A stretch of DNA of 10,684 nt from an uncultured beta proteobacterium (GTDB taxonomy: Bacteria > Pseudomonadota > Gammaproteobacteria > Burkholderiales > Burkholderiaceae_B), in assembly GCA_903929925.1 (NCBI GenBank), contig CAIYWO010000203.1, positions 1 through 10,684 of the forward strand, in the 5' to 3' direction. This document shows, piece after piece, positions 1-6,000 of the stretch. A model generated the notes under the pieces. The model did no database searches. It saw nothing but the letters and a program-made list of their open reading frames with translations, and was not told the DNA's origin. The translations under genes and the position numbers were made by a program. The stretch's first letter is position 1. Each line of letters opens with the position of its first letter.

Positions 1-372
1 CAATATGCATTTGAAACAATGTCATCCGCATTGCCGCAGATCCGCGGGGGCAAACTAAAAGCATTAGGTGTTGCAAGCGAAACGCGCAACCCTCAGCTTC
101 CGGACACGCCAACCATGACACAAGCCGGAATTCCCTTGGTAATGACCGCTTGGTACGGAGTCTACATGCCAGCTAAGACACCCAAAGCCGTTCTCGACAA
201 AGTCAATGCAGATGTCAACGCTGTACTGAATATGCCAGACACCCAGAAAAGACTCGAGACGATTGGCGCCACCATCACCCCCATGTCACAGGCACAGTTC
301 AAAGCGTTTCACGATGCGGAGAATAAGCGCTATGCCGACGTGATCAAAAAGAACAATATTCAAGTTAACTAA
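1..372 (+). CDS. Bug/TctC-family periplasmic solute-binding receptor, C-terminal fragment
   Basis: The 5' part lies outside the window; 123 codons and a TAA stop are visible. The reading frame is open from base 1, so the first visible ATG (19) is internal and not a start. The fragment carries the usual C-terminal features of the tripartite tricarboxylate transporter receptor (Bug) family: an IRGGKLKALGVAS segment, a LPDTPTMTQAGIP segment, then W-Y-G and a P-A-K-T-P segment before the last amphipathic helices. Such proteins bind carboxylates or other small molecules in the periplasm. No TctA/TctB membrane genes are visible. The stop is only 37 bases before the sugar-acid dehydratase, with no terminator between, so the two are probably co-transcribed. 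The ligand cannot be read from the sequence, but the context suggests a sugar acid. Confidence 0.9.
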   Translation, partial: QYAFETMSSALPQIRGGKLKALGVASETRNPQLPDTPTMTQAGIPLVMTAWYGVYMPAKTPKAVLDKVNADVNAVLNMPDTQKRLETIGATITPMSQAQFKAFHDAENKRYADVIKKNNIQVN

Positions 373-409
373 GCCACTTAGCTCACCAGCACCATCAGGA
401 AACTGTTAA

Positions 410-1582
410 ATGAAAATCAAATCAGTCCGCGCCCGCGTTTTTGAATGGAAAGGCAAAACTGTCCCACCACAGGGAAACTTTTGCTCAAACGCTATGGATT
501 TGGTGTACTCAAAGAACGAAACGATGAGTACCTTTCGCTTCCATTCATGGACCGTCGTAGAAATCGAGACCGATAACGGCATCGTTGGTTTGGGCAACGT
601 CGCGCTCGCCCCAAAGATCGCCAAAGCAATCATTGACGAGTATCTGGCAGGAATGGTGATTGGTGAGGATCCTTGGGACTACGAATACCTCTGGCAAAAA
701 ATGTATCGCGGTACACACGCCTGGGGACGCAAGGGCGTGGCGACGGCAGCGATCTCGGCAATCGATCTTGCAATCTGGGACATCTTGGGCAAAAGCGTGA
801 ATAAGCCAGTGTTTAAACTTTTGGGCGGACGCACAAAGGAAAAAATCCCCTGTTACTACTCCAAACTTTACCGCACCGACCTCAACGAGATGCAGAAAGA
901 GGCGCAAACTTTCTTGGATCAGGGCTTCAAAGCCTTCAAAATGCGCTTCGGTTATGGACCTGCTCACCTACAACAGGGTGTTGTCGAAAACCTGAAGTCG
1001 GTTGCTGCGGTGCGTGAAGTGATTGGTGACGATACCGACTTGATGCTCGAATGCTATATGGGTTGGAACCTCGAATACGCCAAACGCATTCTGCCTAAGC
1101 TAGAGAAATATGCACCACGCTGGCTAGAAGAGCCAGTTATTGCCGATGATATTGATGGTTATGCCGAATTGAATCAACTCACAAGCATCCCGATCTCAGG
1201 CGGCGAGCACGAGTTCTCTTTATACGGCTTTAAGCAACTGCTAGATCGCAAAGCAGTATCAGTCGTACAGTACGACACCAACCGAGTAGGCGGTATCACG
1301 GCCGCACACAAAATCAATGCCTTATGCGAAGCCTACAGCGTGCCAGTTATTCCACACGCTGGGCAAATGCATAACTATCATTTAACGATGAGTACGATTG
1401 CCTCGCCAATGAGTGAATACTTCCCGATGTTTGATGTGGAAGTCGGTAATGAGTTGTTCTATTACATTTTCGATGGCGAACCGGTTGCGAAAGATGGCTT
1501 CGTGCAACTCGACGACAACACACCAGGACTTGGTCTCACACTCAAAACTGAATTCCTGAAAGACTTCAACATCATCGAGTAA
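410..1582 (+). CDS. Enolase-superfamily sugar-acid dehydratase, L-rhamnonate dehydratase-like
   Basis: This 390-residue protein is a full-length mandelate racemase/muconate lactonizing family enzyme. The N-terminal capping domain covers about residues 1-130 and the barrel follows. Metal ligands are visible as E214 (LMLECYMGW), E240 (WLEEP) and E266 (GGEHEF). The Asp-His catalytic dyad is D289 (QYDTNRVGG) and H316 (VIPHAG). The 26-residue E214-E240 and 27-residue D289-H316 spacings match E. coli RhmD as I remember it, as does the pattern around the third ligand and the SEYFPM region. A K177-x-R179 pair sits at the end of the second barrel strand. The family removes water from aldonates to give 2-keto-3-deoxy acids. 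The start ATG has an AGGA at 397-400, nine bases upstream. The next gene starts on the last base of the stop codon, and that enzyme uses a 2-keto-3-deoxypentonate, which suggests a C5 aldonate such as L-arabonate or L-lyxonate. L-rhamnonate remains possible. Confidence 0.85.
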   Translation: MKIKSVRARVFEWKGKTVPPQGNFCSNAMDLVYSKNETMSTFRFHSWTVVEIETDNGIVGLGNVALAPKIAKAIIDEYLAGMVIGEDPWDYEYLWQKMYRGTHAWGRKGVATAAISAIDLAIWDILGKSVNKPVFKLLGGRTKEKIPCYYSKLYRTDLNEMQKEAQTFLDQGFKAFKMRFGYGPAHLQQGVVENLKSVAAVREVIGDDTDLMLECYMGWNLEYAKRILPKLEKYAPRWLEEPVIADDIDGYAELNQLTSIPISGGEHEFSLYGFKQLLDRKAVSVVQYDTNRVGGITAAHKINALCEAYSVPVIPHAGQMHNYHLTMSTIASPMSEYFPMFDVEVGNELFYYIFDGEPVAKDGFVQLDDNTPGLGLTLKTEFLKDFNIIE

Positions 1583-2511
1583 TGAATATGGCTTCGCAAC
1601 CCAGATATAAAGGCGTATTTCCTGTTGTTCCGACAATTTTTAAAGATTCGGGCGAACTGGATATTCCAGGCCAAAAGCGCTGCGTCGATTTCATGATCGA
1701 CGCCGGGTCAAATGGGCTATGTATTTTGGCTAATTTCTCTGAACAATTTTCAATTTCAGACGACGAAAGAGACACCCTCACGAGAGAAATTCTGCAACAC
1801 GTAGCAGGTCGCGTGCCCGTTATTGTTACGACAACGCATTATGGCTCTCTGATTTGTGCGCAACGCAGTCGTCGCGCACAAGAGCTTGGCGCATCAATGG
1901 TCATGATCATGCCCCCTTATCATGGCGCCACAATTCGAGTACCAGAGCCAAATATTTACGAGTTTTTCTCAAAAGTGTCTGATGCAATCGACATCCCGAT
2001 CATGATCCAGGATGCGCCCGTCAGCGGTACGACACTATCGGCTGCTTTTTTAGCGAAGATGGCCACCGAGATTACGAACGTTGCCTACTTCAAGATTGAG
2101 ACCCCCGGCGCAGCAAGTAAGCTACGCGAGCTCATCAAGCTAGGTGGCACAGCGATTGAGGGTCCCTGGGACGGCGAAGAAGCGATTACTTTGCTCCCCG
2201 ATCTTGAGGCGGGCTGCACTGGTGCCATGACAGGCGGCGGTTACCCCGATGGCATCCGGCAGATCATGGATGCGTGGTTCGCGGGAGATCGCGAAAAAGC
2301 GATTGTCGCTTACACACGTTGGCTCCCACTCATTAACTATGAGAATCGCCAAGGTGGGATTTTGTCAGCCAAAGCATTGATGCAGGCCGGCGGCATCATC
2401 GCATCGGACGCCTCACGGCATCCATTTCCAGCCATGAACCCCGCTGTACGCAGTGGCTTGCTAGAAACAGCAAAACGCTTAGACCCACTTGTATTGCGCT
2501 GGGGTAAGTAA
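1582..2511 (+). CDS. DHDPS-fold L-2-keto-3-deoxyarabonate dehydratase-like enzyme
   Basis: This is a cytoplasmic (beta/alpha)8 class I enzyme of 309 residues. The Schiff-base lysine is K171 in VAYFKIET. The canonical G-T-T-G-E region is replaced by an N51-F-S-E-Q motif, and the usual Y-N-x-P strand reads I-Q-D-A-P (Q143), so the DHDPS/NAL catalytic tyrosine is missing. These features, the EGPWDGEE segment (193-200), the TGAMTGGGYPDG segment and the C-terminal LDPLVLRW match, from memory, the Azospirillum L-2-keto-3-deoxyarabonate dehydratase, also 309 residues. That enzyme converts L-2-keto-3-deoxypentonate to alpha-ketoglutarate semialdehyde. The start overlaps the preceding stop by one base (TAATG), implying translational coupling; a second ATG at 1588 is better placed for the GAG at 1577-1579. 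A 2-keto-3-deoxy-L-rhamnonate role is a less likely alternative. Confidence 0.85.
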   Translation: MNMASQPRYKGVFPVVPTIFKDSGELDIPGQKRCVDFMIDAGSNGLCILANFSEQFSISDDERDTLTREILQHVAGRVPVIVTTTHYGSLICAQRSRRAQELGASMVMIMPPYHGATIRVPEPNIYEFFSKVSDAIDIPIMIQDAPVSGTTLSAAFLAKMATEITNVAYFKIETPGAASKLRELIKLGGTAIEGPWDGEEAITLLPDLEAGCTGAMTGGGYPDGIRQIMDAWFAGDREKAIVAYTRWLPLINYENRQGGILSAKALMQAGGIIASDASRHPFPAMNPAVRSGLLETAKRLDPLVLRWGK

Positions 2512-2518
2512 AGACAGC

Positions 2519-3439
2519 CTAGCTCTCCGGATGAAGCATCATCAAAAATGCTTTGGTTGCCGGGGAGCAAGGCCTCTCGGCGCGGATGAGACTGCCATAA
2601 GGCTCTAGCTGGTTTTTGATTTGATAGCGCAGAACCTTGATACGACCACTATCCGAAAAAATCGAGGCTACCGATTCGGGGATGACCGCAACCATCTCCG
2701 TGCGTGCCACGATATCAGCAGTCGTCAGGATCGAAGAGGTCTCAATTAAGTTAGTGGGCAATGTCAGGTGCTGGCTGCGGAACTCTTGCTCAATCACAGT
2801 ACGCATGGGACTGCCCGGCCCTTGCAAGATCCATGGATAGCGATGCAGAGCATCTAGAGTAATTTTGGACTTGCCCGCCAAAGGATGTGTTGCAGCACCC
2901 ACTATCGACAGCGCTTCGTTAGCGATAGGTCGAAAAATATAGTCTTCTTGCTTGACGCTCACAATACGGCCGATCACCAAATCAAGCTCTCCCTGATTCA
3001 ATGCTTCGATCAGCACATCGCTAGTACCCGTAGAGATGTTGATCGACAGTAACGGAAAGGAGCGGCGCATGGCAATCAAAGCGTCCGTGAGGATTGCAGG
3101 AGATGCCGCCATGATGCTGCCCAACGACAAAACCCCATGAATGCCGCTCTGCATCGCATCAAGCTCGCGTGCGAGCGACTCCAAATTACCTCGCATACCC
3201 TGAAAAAAGCCGAGTACAGTTTTCCCGGCTGCGTTCAGAGTCAGCGTCCGTCCGGTACGGTCAAAGATCTTGGTGCCCAAGGCGTCTTCCAGCTCATGCA
3301 ACATCTTTGTCGCGGCGGGCTGGGTCATTCCCATCGCCTGCGCCGCAGCCCGTAAAGTACGGCACTCCTGAATACTTAGGAGCAACGAAACTTGGCGCAT
3401 CCGCAGACGATTCAGTAGGGTGTGAGCAAAATTCGACAT
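2519..3439 (-). CDS. LysR-type transcriptional regulator, GbpR-like
   Basis: This 306-residue protein has an N-terminal winged helix-turn-helix (about residues 10-70, with LRAAAQAMGMTQPAATKMLHEL as the HTH core and F-D-R-T-G-R in the wing) and a LysR effector domain from about residue 95 to the end. The L-R-x-R-Q-V-x-L-L opening and the QPAATK recognition helix resemble GbpR-type regulators of sugar and sugar-acid uptake genes. It is transcribed away from dctP, and its stop is seven bases from the stop of the DHDPS-fold gene. The start codon has no clear ribosome binding site. The position between two catabolic blocks and the palindromes in the divergent region suggest that it controls the dctP operon and itself. 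The inducer is unknown; a pathway sugar acid or keto-deoxy acid is the natural guess. Confidence 0.93.
   Translation of the reverse strand: MSNFAHTLLNRLRMRQVSLLLSIQECRTLRAAAQAMGMTQPAATKMLHELEDALGTKIFDRTGRTLTLNAAGKTVLGFFQGMRGNLESLARELDAMQSGIHGVLSLGSIMAASPAILTDALIAMRRSFPLLSINISTGTSDVLIEALNQGELDLVIGRIVSVKQEDYIFRPIANEALSIVGAATHPLAGKSKITLDALHRYPWILQGPGSPMRTVIEQEFRSQHLTLPTNLIETSSILTTADIVARTEMVAVIPESVASIFSDSGRIKVLRYQIKNQLEPYGSLIRAERPCSPATKAFLMMLHPES
2522..2568. repeat. Nested inverted repeat at the convergent gene junction
   Basis: An outer arm GCTCTCCGG (2522-2530) pairs with CCGGGGAGC (2560-2568) over nine positions with one G-U. Inside it, AAGCAT (2534-2539) pairs perfectly with ATGCTT (2548-2553) around an eight-base loop. 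It lies in the last 16 codons of the lysR gene, just past the end of the dehydratase operon. No T-tract follows on either strand, so it is not a standard intrinsic terminator, though it could slow or end transcription from either side or protect the 3' end of the rightward mRNA. Confidence 0.5.
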
Positions 3440-3447
3440 GGGATAAA

Positions 3448-3466
3448 TGATAACTTTTAGATATCA
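3448..3466. promoter_or_regulatory. Candidate LysR recognition site (T-N11-A palindrome)
   Basis: TGATAACTTTTAGATATCA is an imperfect palindrome with 7 of 9 base pairs symmetric. It contains a T-N11-A core (T3451, A3463) on the same axis, at base 3457. That axis is about 64 bases upstream of the transcription start predicted from the dctP promoter hexamers, which is where the primary recognition site of LysR-type regulators usually lies. It is also nine bases before the lysR start codon, so binding could block lysR transcription. Confidence 0.6.
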
Positions 3467-3470
3467 ATTA

Positions 3471-3485
3471 ATGATCAAGTTTCAT
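3471..3485. promoter_or_regulatory. Candidate LysR activation site (second T-N11-A palindrome)
   Basis: ATGATCAAGTTTCAT has four-base inverted ends (ATGA/TCAT) and a T-N11-A core (T3472, A3484) centred at 3478. It lies 21 bases (two helical turns) from the first palindrome and about 43 bases upstream of the predicted start, next to the -35 hexamer. This matches the weaker activation site contacted by the second half of a LysR tetramer. The arms are short, so the spacing is the main support. Confidence 0.5.
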
Positions 3486-3514
3486 TTTACTGGAATTAAT
3501 TTGCTCTCTAGAAT
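3486..3514 (+). promoter_or_regulatory. Predicted sigma70-like promoter for the dctP operon
   Basis: A -35 hexamer TTTACT (3486-3491, 4 of 6 consensus bases) and a -10 hexamer TAGAAT (3509-3514, 5 of 6) are separated by 17 bases. The predicted start is near 3521, giving a leader of about 38 bases before the dctP ATG. The imperfect -35 next to two LysR-type palindromes fits an activator-dependent promoter. It appears to be the only good promoter for the whole rightward operon. Confidence 0.55.
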
Positions 3515-3558
3515 GAATCGGCTAGTAAAACAAATCAAACCTATATGGAGTAGACAAC

Positions 3559-4548
3559 ATGAAGAAGCACTTGGCACGCCTCGCAGGCATCGTACTGTTG
3601 ACGACTTATGCGAGCGTTGGTTTCGCACAAACCGCCCCAATCAAATTGCGCTTTGGTCACGCTCACGCCGACACAGACTCACAACATGTCGCCGCATTAG
3701 AGTTTGCAAAAAAAGTCAAAGAACGCACAAAAGGTGCGATCGAAATCCAGGTGTTTGGTAATAATCAGCTCGGTAACGATGGCGCGATGATCGCCGGCGT
3801 TCGCGGGGGCACGATCGATATGGAAACCTCTGGCAACCCATTCTTTACCGGTATGGTTCCCAAACTGAACGTGTTTGATTTGCCTTATTTGTTCGACAAC
3901 GCGCAACAAGCTTACAAAGCGCTCGACAGCGATGTCGGCCGCTCGTTACTCGACGAGCTTGGAAATCATCAAATGAAAGGCCTCGCCTTTTGGGAAGTTG
4001 GCTTCCGAAGCCTGGCAAATAACAAACGCGCCGTCAACCAACCTGCTGACATCAAAGGTCTGAAGCTGCGCACGACACCAAATCCTGCGCATATCAAGGC
4101 ATTCCAACTGCTTGGTGCCAATCCGCAGCCTATGCCCTTCGGTGAAGTCTTTGCCGCTCTTGAATCTGGTGCGATTGACGGTCACGAGAATCCACCTTCA
4201 TTGATGCTCTCGTCAAAAATGTACGAGGTGCAAAAAAATCTCTCCCTCACCAATCATGCGTACACGGCACTGATTGTAGTGATGAACAAAAAACGCTTCG
4301 ACTCATTGACGCCAGAGAATCAGAAAATTCTGCTTGAAGAAGCTGCGAGCGCTGCAAAATTTCAACGTGAGCTGAATGCTAAGGGTGAGCAGGCCGCCGT
4401 TGACGCACTTCGTGCAAAAGGCATGAAGATTGTTGAAGCGCCTGATCGTGCCGCAATTCGTGCAATTGTCCGCGAACCGACACGCCAGCTGTTCATCGAG
4501 AAAAACGGTGATGACGTTCTTAAGAAGATCGAAGCTATTGCAAAGTAA
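3559..4548 (+). CDS. dctP: TRAP transporter periplasmic solute-binding protein (DctP family)
   Basis: This 329-residue protein starts with a Sec signal peptide (positive MKKHLAR, a hydrophobic stretch and probable cleavage after A23 in GFAQ). The mature protein has the DctP fold. R171 in LKLRTTPNP corresponds to the arginine that binds the ligand carboxylate in this family, and the signature F-G-E-V-F-A-A-L-E-S-G-A-I-D-G-H-E-N-P spans 194-212, with His where many members have Gln. It would capture an organic acid in the periplasm for the DctQM permease. GGAG at 3547-3550 is eight bases before the ATG. It is the first gene of the rightward operon and is followed after six bases by an amidohydrolase, which separates it from dctQM. 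Given the pathway enzymes nearby, an aldonate is the likely ligand. Confidence 0.95.
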   Translation: MKKHLARLAGIVLLTTYASVGFAQTAPIKLRFGHAHADTDSQHVAALEFAKKVKERTKGAIEIQVFGNNQLGNDGAMIAGVRGGTIDMETSGNPFFTGMVPKLNVFDLPYLFDNAQQAYKALDSDVGRSLLDELGNHQMKGLAFWEVGFRSLANNKRAVNQPADIKGLKLRTTPNPAHIKAFQLLGANPQPMPFGEVFAALESGAIDGHENPPSLMLSSKMYEVQKNLSLTNHAYTALIVVMNKKRFDSLTPENQKILLEEAASAAKFQRELNAKGEQAAVDALRAKGMKIVEAPDRAAIRAIVREPTRQLFIEKNGDDVLKKIEAIAK

Positions 4549-4554
4549 AGCATC

Positions 4555-5502
4555 GTGACACAGTCGTTCCTGCCGGATGCGATCGCAGACTCCCACCATC
4601 ATCTATGGGATTTAAACGCTAGCATCCGGTACCCCTGGCTACAAGACGAATACAACGCATCGACCTTTATTCTGGGTGACTACGAGCCCTTGTGTCGGGA
4701 TTTTTTACCCAATACCTTTCGTTCCTGCTGGGGAGACCTACCAGTTACCGCGACGGTCCACATTGAAGCAGAATGCGACCGCAGCCAGGCACTCGCGGAA
4801 ACAGCATGGGTTGCGGACGTGGCACGCTCAAGCGCTATACCGAACGCCATCATTGGGTATGTGAACTTACTCGCGGAAGACTGTGCGGAACAACTCGACG
4901 CGCATAGGCAATATGCGCTATTTCGAGGGGTTCGCTTCAAACCTGTGACCAGTCGCCTCGCCAATGAATCAGTTTGTAATATGGCGGGCTCTCTACAAGA
5001 CCCACGCTGGGATGCCGGCTTGCAACAGCTAACGCAGCGCGGTCTGATCTGGGACTTGCGTGTACCGTACTGGCACTTACTTGAAGCAGCAAGTCTACTC
5101 AAACAACATCCGCACACTCAAGTTGTCATTGAGCATGCTGGGCTCCCCTGGGATCGCAGTCCTGCAGGGCTCGCACAATGGCGAGCAGGCATGCAAGCAC
5201 TCGCGGATCTCCCAAACGGCGTTCACGTCAAACTATCCGAGCTTGGACTGCGCGGCGAACCATGGCGCATCGAAGACAATACTGTCATTGTGCGCGATCT
5301 CGTTTCTATGTTTGGTCCCGAGCGTTGCATGTTTGGCAGTAACTTTCCCGTTGCGAGCTTGCGGATCAGCTATCGCGACCTCATTCGTGCGATGTCACAA
5401 ATACTTTCGCCCTTTGGTGGCGTAGCACGCCAAGCGATCTGGCACGACAATGCAGTCCGGTTTTATTCGATGACTGTACGGATGGAGAATCAGCGTGATT
5501 GA
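4555..5502 (+). CDS. Amidohydrolase-2 family hydrolase, probable sugar lactonase (COG3618)
   Basis: This is a 315-residue metal-dependent TIM-barrel hydrolase. The first strand carries D12-S-H-H-H-L-W-D, giving H14-x-H16 metal ligands. Later motifs are FRGVRF (123-128), V-I-E-H-A-G with H194, KLSELG (226-231) and ERCMFGSNFPV (256-266), where N263 stands in the place usually taken by the last-strand Asp. These are typical of the group containing L-fucono- and L-rhamnono-lactonases, 2-pyrone-4,6-dicarboxylate hydrolase and 4-sulfomuconolactone hydrolase. With an aldonate dehydratase at the same locus, a sugar lactone is the best substrate guess; a pyrone or muconolactone is the alternative. It starts with GTG six bases after dctP, in the same reading frame and with only a weak ribosome binding site, so translation probably depends on dctP. 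Its last eight bases overlap dctQ. Confidence 0.85.
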   Translation: MTQSFLPDAIADSHHHLWDLNASIRYPWLQDEYNASTFILGDYEPLCRDFLPNTFRSCWGDLPVTATVHIEAECDRSQALAETAWVADVARSSAIPNAIIGYVNLLAEDCAEQLDAHRQYALFRGVRFKPVTSRLANESVCNMAGSLQDPRWDAGLQQLTQRGLIWDLRVPYWHLLEAASLLKQHPHTQVVIEHAGLPWDRSPAGLAQWRAGMQALADLPNGVHVKLSELGLRGEPWRIEDNTVIVRDLVSMFGPERCMFGSNFPVASLRISYRDLIRAMSQILSPFGGVARQAIWHDNAVRFYSMTVRMENQRD

Positions 5503-5998
5503 TAAAGTTGTCCGGAAATTTATCGAATGGACACTCATCGTGTTTCTGGGTGCCATGGTCATTCTTGTATTTGGCAACGTTGTCTTGCGCTACGGATTTA
5601 ATTCTGGAATTATTTTTTCGGAAGAAGCCTCCCGCTTTCTGTTCATGTGGATCACTCTTTTAGCTGCGATGCTGGCCTTGCAAGAAGGCGCGCACCTTGG
5701 CATGACCAGCGTTGTAGCGTCGCTTCCAATAAAAGGGCAGCGGATCGTTCGATTTGTTTCGGATAGCGTGATGCTAGGCTGTTGCGTGCTATTAACAGAC
5801 GGTACATGGAAGCAAGTCACAATCGCAATGACGGACCGCGCACCCGTGACGGGAATACCGCTTGGCGTGGTTTTTTCTGGGCTGTTAGTTTGTAGCGCTG
5901 GGATGATTATTATTTTGTGTCGCTCGCTTTGGCGACAAGCCACCGGGCAGATGCCAGCCGTGGAACTCATTCCTAACCAAGACCAAGGGGCGGAATAG
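5495..5998 (+). CDS. dctQ: TRAP transporter small membrane subunit (DctQ family)
   Basis: This 167-residue protein has four predicted membrane segments (about 11-31, 45-65, 88-104 and 122-142). The first loop shows the DctQ signature: V-V-L-R-Y-G-F (29-35), then F-S-E-E-A-S-R-F-L-F-M-W (41-52) and an H-L-G-M motif (67-70). The last segment is preceded by G-I-P-L-G. It joins DctM in the inner membrane to drive uptake with an ion gradient. It starts at GTG inside the end of the amidohydrolase gene, with GGAG at 5484-5487 seven bases upstream, and ends two bases before dctM, so the three genes are translationally coupled. Confidence 0.93.
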   Translation: MIDKVVRKFIEWTLIVFLGAMVILVFGNVVLRYGFNSGIIFSEEASRFLFMWITLLAAMLALQEGAHLGMTSVVASLPIKGQRIVRFVSDSVMLGCCVLLTDGTWKQVTIAMTDRAPVTGIPLGVVFSGLLVCSAGMIIILCRSLWRQATGQMPAVELIPNQDQGAE

Positions 5999-6000
5999 CC

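Noticed and set aside
1..372. The first Bug gene as a truncated pseudogene
   Set aside because: The frame is open to the window edge and the C-terminal motifs are intact, so it is cut only by the window boundary.
545..967. A 140-codon minus-strand reading frame in the dehydratase gene
   Set aside because: Antisense shadow of the conserved enolase-superfamily frame; no domain seen.
3447..3761. A 104-codon plus-strand reading frame across the divergent promoter and the start of dctP
   Set aside because: It overlaps the dctP signal peptide in another frame, is rich in Arg and has no recognisable domain; dctP is clearly the real gene.
4546..4557. A DctP-amidohydrolase fusion through readthrough of a single in-frame TAA
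   Set aside because: DctP is periplasmic with a signal peptide and ends at normal family length; the in-frame layout is probably chance.
4680..5117. A 145-codon minus-strand reading frame inside the amidohydrolase gene
   Set aside because: It is the antisense shadow of a conserved enzyme; the product is Ser/Arg/Cys-rich and has no family features.
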